Shown piece by piece: positions 1 through 5,638 of a stretch of DNA of 5,942 nucleotides. Position 1 is the stretch's first letter. Every line of letters begins with the position of its first letter. The notes below the pieces were generated by a model. That model was not told where the DNA came from. It saw only the letters and a program-made list of their open reading frames with translations, and searched no databases. A program made the translations under genes and the position numbers. The stretch is taken from assembly GCA_026396535.1 (NCBI GenBank), contig JAPLWP010000074.1, positions 1 to 5,942 on the forward strand, given 5' to 3'. Origin of the DNA: Candidatus Magasanikiibacteriota bacterium. GTDB taxonomy: Bacteria; Patescibacteriota; Patescibacteriia; Magasanikbacterales; GWA2-37-8.

Positions 1-1203
1 AAACATGCTTAGCGTCCAATGATCAAATAGTCCAGCTATGAGCAAACAACTCAAAGGGGCAAATATTTTTATTTCTTTTCTTCTCTTTTTATACAACCAA
101 TATCCAACAAATATTACAGAACCTAGCCCAAAAAAACCAAGCTGTCCCACAAAAAGTAAGTAAATATTATGAACGGGAGAAAAATAATTGGCAGAGGCGC
201 TATGGTGCAGATCTTTAAGCGCCACTACATAATTGCCTGGCCCTACCCCAAATAGCCAATGTTGTGAAAAAACCAATTTAAAATCCTGCCACTGAGTAAG
301 ACGCTCAGAAATAGATTTAGCTTCCAGATGACTATCCAAATCAGCCCGAGCAAACAATAGATGAGAAAAAGCAAAGGATAGGATTACCGCTATCAAACCA
401 TAAATAGCGGCTTGTTGAAAAAATAAGACGCTCTTTCTATTTTGAAAAGCCAGGATTAATAGGCCGACAGCTACTCCCAGCCAAGCCCCGCGAGAGAATG
501 ACAGAAACAAAGCCGAAAGAATAACTACCTGACCAAGCAATAACCACAGACGCGTTCTGTGATTATCTGAATTTAAGACCAAAATAATTCCCAGTAAAAA
601 GATAACTCCCAGATAAATACCCAAAGCATTGGGCGAACCAAACGAACCGTAAGCTCTCAACCACCGCTCGTCTAGATATTCAATTACCGATACGCCGATA
701 GTCGTTGGATTTTGAACAGATAGTCCTAGCCATTTATTGCCAAATACACTCTGAGAAAAAAACTGATAGATTCCTAATAAGGCCGGCAACAAACTTCCTA
801 GCCAGACAAATAAACTAATTTTATAAAAATTAAATTCGCTTTCTAGAATTACAATAAAAAAACAGGCGGCATATACCATCCAATCCAAATACTGCCAAGC
901 CAAATCCCGATTGGCACTAATAAAAAAATAAAAAGCCAACAAAAGATAAACGCCCAGAATTATCCCCGCTCGTTTGAGATTAAATCCTTGGAGTCGCGCG
1001 CGGAATTTGTCATCTTTTAATCTTTCTACTATCCAAAAAATAATTATTACGGCCAATAGAATCTGACTACTATAGAGTGACAGGCTACCATATTCCCAAA
1101 ACTTATTTTGGATATAGGTGCTTTTATAAATAAGCCTAGTCTGCCACGGTAAAACAAGCAGCAGGATTAACAAAAGATAATTTTTTATTTTGGATAAAAT
1201 CAT
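1..1203 (-). CDS. O-antigen ligase-like (Wzy_C/WaaL family) polytopic membrane protein, 3' end missing
   Basis: The frame is open for 401 codons from ATG at 1203 to the left window edge, with no stop, so the C-terminus is outside. The protein is strongly hydrophobic with about ten membrane segments. Family landmarks are visible: the LRAYGSFGSPN stretch (residues 182-192) with Arg183, LSFSRGAWLG (234-243) with Arg238, ERLTQW (300-305), GVGPGNY (319-325) and PVHNIYLL (343-350) with His345. In the family, conserved Arg and His residues of this kind are needed for joining an undecaprenyl-diphosphate-linked glycan to an acceptor, or for polymerising it. Here the substrate is unknown; ligase and Wzy-type polymerase cannot be separated by eye. 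The start codon overlaps the stop of the upstream nucleotidyltransferase gene as ATGA (1200-1203), so the two are probably translationally coupled. A short AGGA lies just before the ATG. Confident on family, not on exact reaction. Confidence 0.88.
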   Translation of the reverse strand, partial: MILSKIKNYLLLILLLVLPWQTRLIYKSTYIQNKFWEYGSLSLYSSQILLAVIIIFWIVERLKDDKFRARLQGFNLKRAGIILGVYLLLAFYFFISANRDLAWQYLDWMVYAACFFIVILESEFNFYKISLFVWLGSLLPALLGIYQFFSQSVFGNKWLGLSVQNPTTIGVSVIEYLDERWLRAYGSFGSPNALGIYLGVIFLLGIILVLNSDNHRTRLWLLLGQVVILSALFLSFSRGAWLGVAVGLLILAFQNRKSVLFFQQAAIYGLIAVILSFAFSHLLFARADLDSHLEAKSISERLTQWQDFKLVFSQHWLFGVGPGNYVVALKDLHHSASANYFSPVHNIYLLFVGQLGFFGLGSVIFVGYWLYKKRRKEIKIFAPLSCLLIAGLFDHWTLSMF

Positions 1204-2141
1204 AATCCTAAATCACTAATAGCCTTGGCCCACATTCCATGAATAGCGGCACGCGTATCGGCTTCGTGTAGCTTCACTATTCCACTATTTATCACTACCC
1301 CATTGTCTTCTAGTTTGGCTTTTTCTTTTACTCCTGGGGACATTTTGAGCAGCTGCCATTCGCGGGCTTGAGTTTCAATAAGATCGCCATATTGCCCTCG
1401 CCACATGGTTTGCCATATTTTCTGCCAAGCACAGCTGATAATATTTGGCTTTACCAAATTATTATACTGAGTTTGAAAATTAAAATTTGGGATATATTTT
1501 TTTATCCAATGATTGGCTGAAAAAAATCTTTTAAGATAATTCTCCGGATCATAAACTGGCATCATCTGAAAAGCCCAATAAGCAAAATGAATATCTTCTG
1601 GTAAAGCTTTTATTTTTTCTAAATTTAAATTTTGATCATCCACAAAAAAAGACAGACAAATTCTATCCGCCGTATGTTCGCCATAAGTACGCAGACCAAA
1701 AATACGCAAAATTAAATTGGTAAAAAAGCGTACAATATAAAGACGATTTCTGTCAGCAATAATAAAAAAATCAATATCACTTTCTTCAAAGGCTGTGCCG
1801 GCCGCCACTGTATTACATACAAACACTGCTTTTAAAAAAGGTATATATTTTATAAACTGAATAGCCCGGCGCGCTTTTTTTAATTTTAATTCTGAAGCAA
1901 CCAAGCGAGCGCGGCGAATTTCTATTATCTCTTCTCTGCCTGACAGATAAAAATATCCGTATTTTTGCATCACTTTATGCTGGGATTCCAGAGTGTCTAG
2001 GGCCGCAATTATTTGTTTAAAATCGCTTATTTCAAAGCGATAAAGCCACTGCCAAATTTCCGGCGCGGTCAAAGGATAATGTTGAATATCAAAATAAGCC
2101 AGGGTTTTCAGGATAGATTCTTTTAGATCGTGGTGATTCAT
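1200..2141 (-). CDS. Winged-helix plus nucleotidyltransferase-fold protein with an altered GS motif
   Basis: This 313-residue protein has an N-terminal winged-helix-like region (about 1-70: helices followed by KYGYFYLSGRE). A DNA polymerase beta-type nucleotidyltransferase core (about 95-170) follows. The core motif reads CNTVAAGTAFEESDIDFFII (109-128). The two metal-binding aspartates are present (Asp122, Asp124 in SDID), but Asn110-Thr111 stand where the family normally has Gly-Ser. The rest (to 313) is helical and unassigned. I recognise the architecture from Patescibacteria, where its substrate is unknown as far as I know. The start is fixed: an in-frame TAG lies at 2148-2150, two codons upstream. 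The stop overlaps the start of the O-antigen ligase-like gene as ATGA, so a role linked to surface glycan synthesis is a reasonable inference but unproven. Alternatives are a toxin/antitoxin-like MNT enzyme or a catalytically dead regulator. Confidence 0.8.
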   Translation of the reverse strand: MNHHDLKESILKTLAYFDIQHYPLTAPEIWQWLYRFEISDFKQIIAALDTLESQHKVMQKYGYFYLSGREEIIEIRRARLVASELKLKKARRAIQFIKYIPFLKAVFVCNTVAAGTAFEESDIDFFIIADRNRLYIVRFFTNLILRIFGLRTYGEHTADRICLSFFVDDQNLNLEKIKALPEDIHFAYWAFQMMPVYDPENYLKRFFSANHWIKKYIPNFNFQTQYNNLVKPNIISCAWQKIWQTMWRGQYGDLIETQAREWQLLKMSPGVKEKAKLEDNGVVINSGIVKLHEADTRAAIHGMWAKAISDLGL

Positions 2142-2149
2142 ACCGCCCT

Positions 2150-2155
2150 AGTATA
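2150..2155 (-). promoter_or_regulatory. Possible -10 element (TATACT) for the nucleotidyltransferase-ligase unit
   Basis: Read on the minus strand, TATACT at 2155-2150 matches the sigma-70 -10 box in five of six positions. No good -35 is present at 16-18 nt spacing; that stretch is the T-rich tract of the preceding terminator (2164-2178). The expected start of transcription would fall about 2143, giving an mRNA with almost no leader before the ATG at 2141. The AGGG at 2149-2146 leaves only 4 nt to the ATG, too close for a normal ribosome binding site. Confidence 0.4.
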
Positions 2156-2163
2156 CACTGCAC

Positions 2164-2213
2164 AAAAAAATAAAAAAAGGGCCAACACCTAGCCTTATTG
2201 CTATTTAGCCCTT
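2164..2213 (-). terminator. Second intrinsic terminator downstream of yidC
   Basis: On the minus strand AAGGGCTAA (2213-2205) pairs with TTGGCCCTT (2185-2177), giving nine pairs including one G-U. Inside it a smaller stem TAGC/GCTA (2203-2200 with 2193-2190) closes a six-base loop. The outer stem is followed directly by seven Ts, an A and seven more Ts (down to 2164). This is a classical Rho-independent terminator form. It lies between the first yidC terminator and the next gene, so it acts either as a back-up or as an attenuator for read-through into the nucleotidyltransferase gene. Confidence 0.72.
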
Positions 2214-2220
2214 AAAAATT

Positions 2221-2255
2221 TTATTAAAAAATGCGACCTTTTAAAGTCGCATTTT
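2221..2255 (-). terminator. Intrinsic terminator of the nusA-yidC unit
   Basis: Three bases after the yidC stop, AAAATGCGAC (2255-2246) pairs perfectly with GTCGCATTTT (2237-2228) around an eight-base loop. The T-run continues to 2226. The ten-pair stem with a GC core and a U-tract make this a strong Rho-independent terminator. Because of the As before the stem on this strand it could also work in the other direction, but no plus-strand gene needs it. Confidence 0.9.
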
Positions 2256-2258
2256 AAT

Positions 2259-3026
2259 TTATTTTTTTATTACTTCGCCTTCCAGTGCTGCGTCTTTTAC
2301 CTGTGCTTTTTTATCTTTATAAGTCAGATAATACTGTTGAGCGGCCATGAGTATTGTACTCCAGAACCAGTATAGTGTCAGACCAGATGGCAGGCGCAGA
2401 CCAATCAATACAGTCATCACCGGCATCATATAGAGCATTTGTTTGTTCATCATGGCGGCCATACCTTCATCCTTTGACCCTTCACCAGCATTCTTTGGTG
2501 GCATCTGACGACTCATCGTGCGAGCTTGCAAAAATTGTGCTCCACCGGCCAAGATAGCCAAAATAATATTTGGATTTAATAAATTGAAATGTCCAAAAGT
2601 ATATGGATTGATAGCGCCAGGACTAGAAATAAAAGAATAAAGTTGAGCTACCAAATTTGTAGAAGTAAGCGCGTCACGCATTACCCAATAAAGGGCCAAT
2701 AAAATTGGCAACTGAATAAGTAGTGGTAAGCAAGAAGAAAGTGGATTAATTTTATTATTCTTATATAGTTCCATTGTGGCTTGTGCCATTTTTTGCTGAT
2801 CGTCTTTGTATTCTTTTTTCAATGCTTCCAATTTTGGCTGCAGCGATTGCATCGAGCGCTGAGCTTTGATTGAAGAAGATGTGAGAGGATAAACTACCAA
2901 GCGCAAAAGTACGGTGATTACCAAAATTACCAGTCCCACATCGTGGCCTGGCAAAATATTATAAAGTTCTACAAAAAGATTGAATAGTGGACGATATAAA
3001 ATAGCGTGAAAAATAGAAGATATCAT
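2259..3026 (-). CDS. yidC: Membrane protein insertase YidC/Oxa1 family
   Basis: This 255-residue protein inserts and folds inner-membrane proteins, alone or with SecYEG. The order of parts fits the short Oxa1/YidC form: a membrane segment at about 31-48 carrying TVLLRLVVYPLT with Arg42, the positive residue expected in the hydrophilic groove; a charged cytoplasmic hairpin (about 52-92, KAQRSM...LEALKKEYK); a segment with LPLLIQLPILLALYW (about 100-116); another at 150-168; and a final region at 199-233 with RLPSGLTLYWFWS. There is no large periplasmic domain as in proteobacterial YidC, and no lipobox Cys at the N-terminus as in Firmicutes forms. A short basic tail (236-255) ends the protein. 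It lies 6 nt after nusA with only a weak AAGA-like ribosome site, so it is probably co-transcribed with nusA. The usual neighbours rpmH, rnpA and jag are not here. Confidence 0.97.
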   Translation of the reverse strand: MISSIFHAILYRPLFNLFVELYNILPGHDVGLVILVITVLLRLVVYPLTSSSIKAQRSMQSLQPKLEALKKEYKDDQQKMAQATMELYKNNKINPLSSCLPLLIQLPILLALYWVMRDALTSTNLVAQLYSFISSPGAINPYTFGHFNLLNPNIILAILAGGAQFLQARTMSRQMPPKNAGEGSKDEGMAAMMNKQMLYMMPVMTVLIGLRLPSGLTLYWFWSTILMAAQQYYLTYKDKKAQVKDAALEGEVIKK

Positions 3027-3032
3027 AATATC

Positions 3033-4271
3033 TTAAACATTTTCAGTTTGAACTTCTGATGCAACTTCTTCAGTCTCGGCTTCAGCTTCAACTTGCGCTG
3101 GAGCTTCTCCTACGGCTTCTTCCAAAGTTTGTCCACCGCTAAGATCAATTAAATTAATTTTCCAACCAGTGAGCTCAGAAGCCAAACGAACATTTTGTCC
3201 GCCGCGGCCAATAGCCAAAGAAAATTGATCGGAGGTTACCGAAACATTAGCAGTTTTTTCTACTTCATTTAATTCTACTTCAGAAACTTTGGCTGGAGAA
3301 AGAGCTTTGCTAATATAAGAAACAGCATCGCTGCTAAAATCAATAATATCAATTTTTTCTCCACCTAATTCTTCGATAATAGTGTTGATACGGCTACCAC
3401 GCTGACCAATACAAGCACCGACAGGGTCGATAGCTTCATCTTCGGTAAATACCGCTACTTTAGAACGATAGCCAGCATCACGAGCGACACCTTTAATTTG
3501 CACTACACCGCTTTCAATTTCTGGAATTTCTTGTTTGAAGATTTCTTCTACCAATTTAGAGGAAGAGCGAGACAACAAAATTTCTGGTCCTCTTTGGCCC
3601 ATGTTTACGGAAATTACAAAAAATTTCATGCGAGCGCCTGGACGATAGTTTTCGCGATCAATCTGCTGTTCACCAAATAATACGCCACTGACTTTTCCTA
3701 AATCCACCAGCACTTTACGGCCTTCAGCACGTTGAATTGTGCCCATGATTACCTGGCCTTCTTGGCCTTTGAAATCACCAAATACCATGTTGCGTTCTGC
3801 TTCACGAACTTTTTGAATAATCACTTGTTTAGCAGTTTGAGCAGCCATACGACCAAAAGCACCAGAAATTTCTAAAGGAATTTCTAGCACATCACCAACT
3901 TTAGTTTTTTTATTTATTTCTTTGGCGGCAGTCAACATCAATTCAGTTTTTGGATTGAAGCGTGGTAAATCAGCAGTTTCTTCCTCAGTCAATTCACGAC
4001 CTTCTTCGCGAGCCTGTTCGCGACGAGCAGTCAATTCTTCCTGAGCTTTGAGCAACACTTCTTCTTCCACATCTTCTACTACAGTTTTTACATCCCAAGC
4101 GTGCATATCCGCAGTTTCAGGATCAAATTTTACTTTAATATTTTGTTGTTTATTACCAAAATCTTTGCGATAAGCAGCTGCTAGAGCGGTTTCAATAGTT
4201 TCGAGTACAGCTTCGTATGACAAACCTTTTTCATCACAGAGCAGTTGCATGGCCTTAGTAATTTCCGACAT
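3033..4271 (-). CDS. nusA: Transcription termination/antitermination factor NusA
   Basis: NusA binds RNA polymerase near the RNA exit channel and affects pausing, hairpin termination and antitermination. The 412 residues show the family order. The N-terminal polymerase-binding domain (1 to about 160) includes FGRMAAQTAKQVI at 139-151. An S1 domain spans about 168-238. KH1 (about 245-312) carries GACIGQRGSR at 285-294. KH2 (about 318-376) carries AIGRGGQNVRLASELTGW at 353-370. A Glu/Ala-rich acidic tail follows (380-412). There are no E. coli-type C-terminal acidic repeats, as in most bacteria. Unusual is a charged, helix-prone insertion at about residues 68-118 (LLKAQEELTARREQ onward), where typical NusA has a short linker. 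No Shine-Dalgarno sequence precedes the ATG; the leader is only A and T near the start. It has its own promoter and a hairpin in its leader. The usual rimP and infB neighbours are absent; yidC follows. Confidence 0.98.
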   Translation of the reverse strand: MSEITKAMQLLCDEKGLSYEAVLETIETALAAAYRKDFGNKQQNIKVKFDPETADMHAWDVKTVVEDVEEEVLLKAQEELTARREQAREEGRELTEEETADLPRFNPKTELMLTAAKEINKKTKVGDVLEIPLEISGAFGRMAAQTAKQVIIQKVREAERNMVFGDFKGQEGQVIMGTIQRAEGRKVLVDLGKVSGVLFGEQQIDRENYRPGARMKFFVISVNMGQRGPEILLSRSSSKLVEEIFKQEIPEIESGVVQIKGVARDAGYRSKVAVFTEDEAIDPVGACIGQRGSRINTIIEELGGEKIDIIDFSSDAVSYISKALSPAKVSEVELNEVEKTANVSVTSDQFSLAIGRGGQNVRLASELTGWKINLIDLSGGQTLEEAVGEAPAQVEAEAETEEVASEVQTENV

Positions 4272-4292
4272 AATTTTAGTTAATTATTTATT

Positions 4293-4322
4293 AAAAAAAG
4301 CAACTTCTACAGAAGTGCTTTT
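4293..4322 (-). terminator. Intrinsic terminator hairpin in the nusA leader (putative attenuator)
   Basis: On the minus strand AAAAGC-ACTTC (4322-4312) pairs with GAAGT-(T)-GCTTTT (4307-4296) around a TGTA loop, with one bulged T at 4302. Seven Ts run from 4299 to 4293. It lies after the promoter at 4337-4365 and before the nusA ATG at 4271, so it must be passed by every nusA transcript. It is also the first terminator met by transcripts of the upstream comEC-type/transpeptidase/TerC unit. The stem is moderate rather than strong, which fits conditional use. Confidence 0.72.
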
Positions 4323-4333
4323 ATATTCTGTAG
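4307..4333 (-). promoter_or_regulatory. Inverted repeat overlapping the nusA start site: alternative antiterminator stem or operator
   Basis: CTACAGAA (minus strand 4333-4326) is perfectly complementary to TTCTGTAG (4314-4307) with 11 bases between. The right arm uses the 5' arm and loop of the leader terminator, so the two RNA folds exclude each other. The expected transcription start is about 4331-4329, so RNA begun at the nusA promoter may lack the first two or three bases of the left arm, while read-through RNA from upstream contains all of it. As DNA it could instead be a repressor operator across the start site. Confidence 0.45.
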
Positions 4334-4336
4334 TCA

Positions 4337-4365
4337 AGTATACCACAAAAATACCATTTCGTCAA
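4337..4365 (-). promoter_or_regulatory. Sigma-70-type promoter of nusA-yidC
   Basis: On the minus strand TTGACG (4365-4360) is followed, after exactly 17 bases, by TATACT (4342-4337). The bases TGG just before the -10 provide an extended -10. Five of six positions fit the consensus in each box. The -35 contains the TGA stop of the upstream TerC-like gene (4362-4364), so the promoter is packed against that gene's end. The predicted transcription start is about 4330, giving a leader of about 60 nt. Confidence 0.85.
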
Positions 4366-5008
4366 GCGCGCTTTTTGACTGCTTTTTTGGCATCGCTGAG
4401 CTCACGATAAGATAAAAATAGGAAAATACTCAATAAAAGCACGGTATTTAATGGCGCTAACCAAAATGGAAAATGTTTACCAAAGCTTTCAAACATCATT
4501 AGAGCGCCCAACATTCCAATAGAATACAAGCCAACAGCGGATTGTGCTTGAGACAATAATAAGTAATGGCTGTGAGAAAAATAGAAGCAATAGAATAAAA
4601 CCAAACTCCACGACGATGAATAAAACCTTCTACCAAGAAAGCATATTTCTTTTCTTCTAAAAATAACCAACTCAAAAATACGAAGAAGAGATAAACACCA
4701 CCACCTAATAGTAGTAGTGGTTTGGACTGTTCGACATAGGTAGAAACTTCTGGATTGTTGGAGAAAACAAAAGTGAAAACCTGTATGAAACTCAAATTGG
4801 TATTCACCAACCACACAATCACAAATGGCAATAAACCGCGCACCACGAATACGGCAAAAAATAAACCCCAAACCAAAAACAATTTACGATATTTCTCTGG
4901 CATCGTACGCAATACGTGAGCGTTTACAATGGCATTATCTATACTGCTGATTACTTCAAAAACACATAGTCCCAATACTACCACCAAGATATGCAAGATA
5001 TTATTCAT
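4362..5008 (-). pseudogene. TerC/DUF475-like integral membrane protein, frame disrupted near 4556
   Basis: The first frame (ATG 5008, stop 4499) encodes a membrane protein beginning with the TerC-family motif FEVISSIDNAIVNAHVL (17-33), then AVFVVRGLLPFVIVWL (52-67) and FLSWLFLEEKKY (111-122). After Tyr151 it loses sense and stops at residue 169. The sensible continuation lies in the -1 frame: LSQAQSAVGLYSIG, then FPFWLAPLNT, a last membrane segment, and a basic tail ending at TGA 4362. Joined at about 4556 the product is 215 residues with six membrane segments. Full TerC/DUF475 proteins are longer and carry a second acidic motif in their second half, which is absent here. Members of the TerC superfamily are linked to metal-ion export (manganese) or tellurite resistance; the role of this protein is unknown. 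The ATG lies 1 nt after the transpeptidase stop, so translation is coupled. It may be a true pseudogene, a sequencing error, or a recoded gene. Confidence 0.72.
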
Positions 5009-5009
5009 A

Positions 5010-5630
5010 TTATTTTTTTGCTAAAGGTTTTGTAGGAGTTTTGCCGACAATTTTTACGCTATCCCCTACTTGTAAGAATTTATAAATTTTTTCCGCATCC
5101 GCATAGCCAATATTTACACAGCCGTGACTCATCGGACGAATACCAAATTGTTTGTGCCAGTAAGCACCGTGGAGATAATAAGTTTTTTTAAATTCAAGAT
5201 TCCATTTGGTATTGGGCAAATCATAACCCGGGCCTTTGTAGTGCACCACCGGCACTTTACGCATTATTTTAAAGTCTCCATCGGGAGTTTCCTTACCCTT
5301 TATACCAGTAGATACTGGAGCGATACCAACTTCCACATCATTAAAAAAATATTTCATCTGCTGTGTATCCAGATTCACCTCAACGTTTCTTTTTACTTCT
5401 TTGTTTCTATCTCCGACCAAAGGATTGAATCCATTGTAGACTTCTATACCGTCGGGATAGCCATCAGCGTCACTATCTACATTGGCGGGATCAGTACCCA
5501 ATTTTTGCTCCAATTCATCAGAGAGACCATCTTTATCGGTATCAATAATTTCTGCCGCTTTTACTGGACGAGCAGCCAGTAAAACCAAAAATATTGCTGC
5601 CAACGATAAAATTTTTTCTAACTTTTTCAT
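5010..5630 (-). CDS. Secreted L,D-transpeptidase (YkuD family) with two thrombospondin type 3-like calcium repeats
   Basis: A signal peptide or N-terminal anchor occupies residues 1-25 (Lys-rich start, hydrophobic core, VKA before the likely cut). Two DxDxDGxxDxxE calcium-binding loops follow at about 30-41 and 52-63, spaced 22 residues. Then comes a YkuD catalytic domain (about 83-196) with YLHGAYW (His154) and SHGCVNIGYADAEKIY, where His169, Gly170 and nucleophile Cys171 form the core motif. YkuD enzymes make 3-3 cross-links in peptidoglycan or attach proteins to it, outside the membrane. The catalytic residues look intact, so activity is likely. The start is supported by GGAG at 5645-5642, 11 nt before the ATG. 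It follows the ComEC-type gene after 8 nt and precedes the TerC-like gene by 1 nt. The calcium loops suggest a rigid or calcium-dependent spacer. Confidence 0.94.
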   Translation of the reverse strand: MKKLEKILSLAAIFLVLLAARPVKAAEIIDTDKDGLSDELEQKLGTDPANVDSDADGYPDGIEVYNGFNPLVGDRNKEVKRNVEVNLDTQQMKYFFNDVEVGIAPVSTGIKGKETPDGDFKIMRKVPVVHYKGPGYDLPNTKWNLEFKKTYYLHGAYWHKQFGIRPMSHGCVNIGYADAEKIYKFLQVGDSVKIVGKTPTKPLAKK

Positions 5631-5638
5631 AATTAAAT

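Noticed and set aside
1200..1202. Use of TGA as a sense codon (Gracilibacteria-type code)
   Set aside because: TGA ends two genes at the expected lengths and the other reading frames hold no in-frame TGA.
2354..2557. Plus-strand open frame opposite yidC
   Set aside because: Short, without a ribosome site or family features; yidC on the other strand is certain.
3498..3680. Plus-strand open frame opposite nusA
   Set aside because: Short antisense shadow of a certain gene.
4321..4338. Second promoter starting from the repeated TTGACT at 4337-4332
   Set aside because: No -10-like hexamer occurs 16-18 bases after it; the TATAAA nearby is far too close.
4550..4562. Programmed -1 ribosomal frameshift in the TerC-like gene
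   Set aside because: No X-XXY-YYZ slippery heptamer is present at the joint (zero frame ACT TAT TAT TGT) and I see no stable hairpin just after it. Deletion or sequencing error is simpler.
4557..4871. N-terminal part of the second minus-strand frame of the TerC-like region as a separate protein
   Set aside because: Upstream of 4556 this frame reads as Cys/Phe-rich nonsense, while the other frame carries the TerC motif. Only the part below 4556 is real coding sequence.
5124..5582. Plus-strand open frame of 152 codons
   Set aside because: It lies entirely opposite the well-supported L,D-transpeptidase gene, has no ribosome binding site or recognisable domain, and its composition follows from the antisense of that gene.
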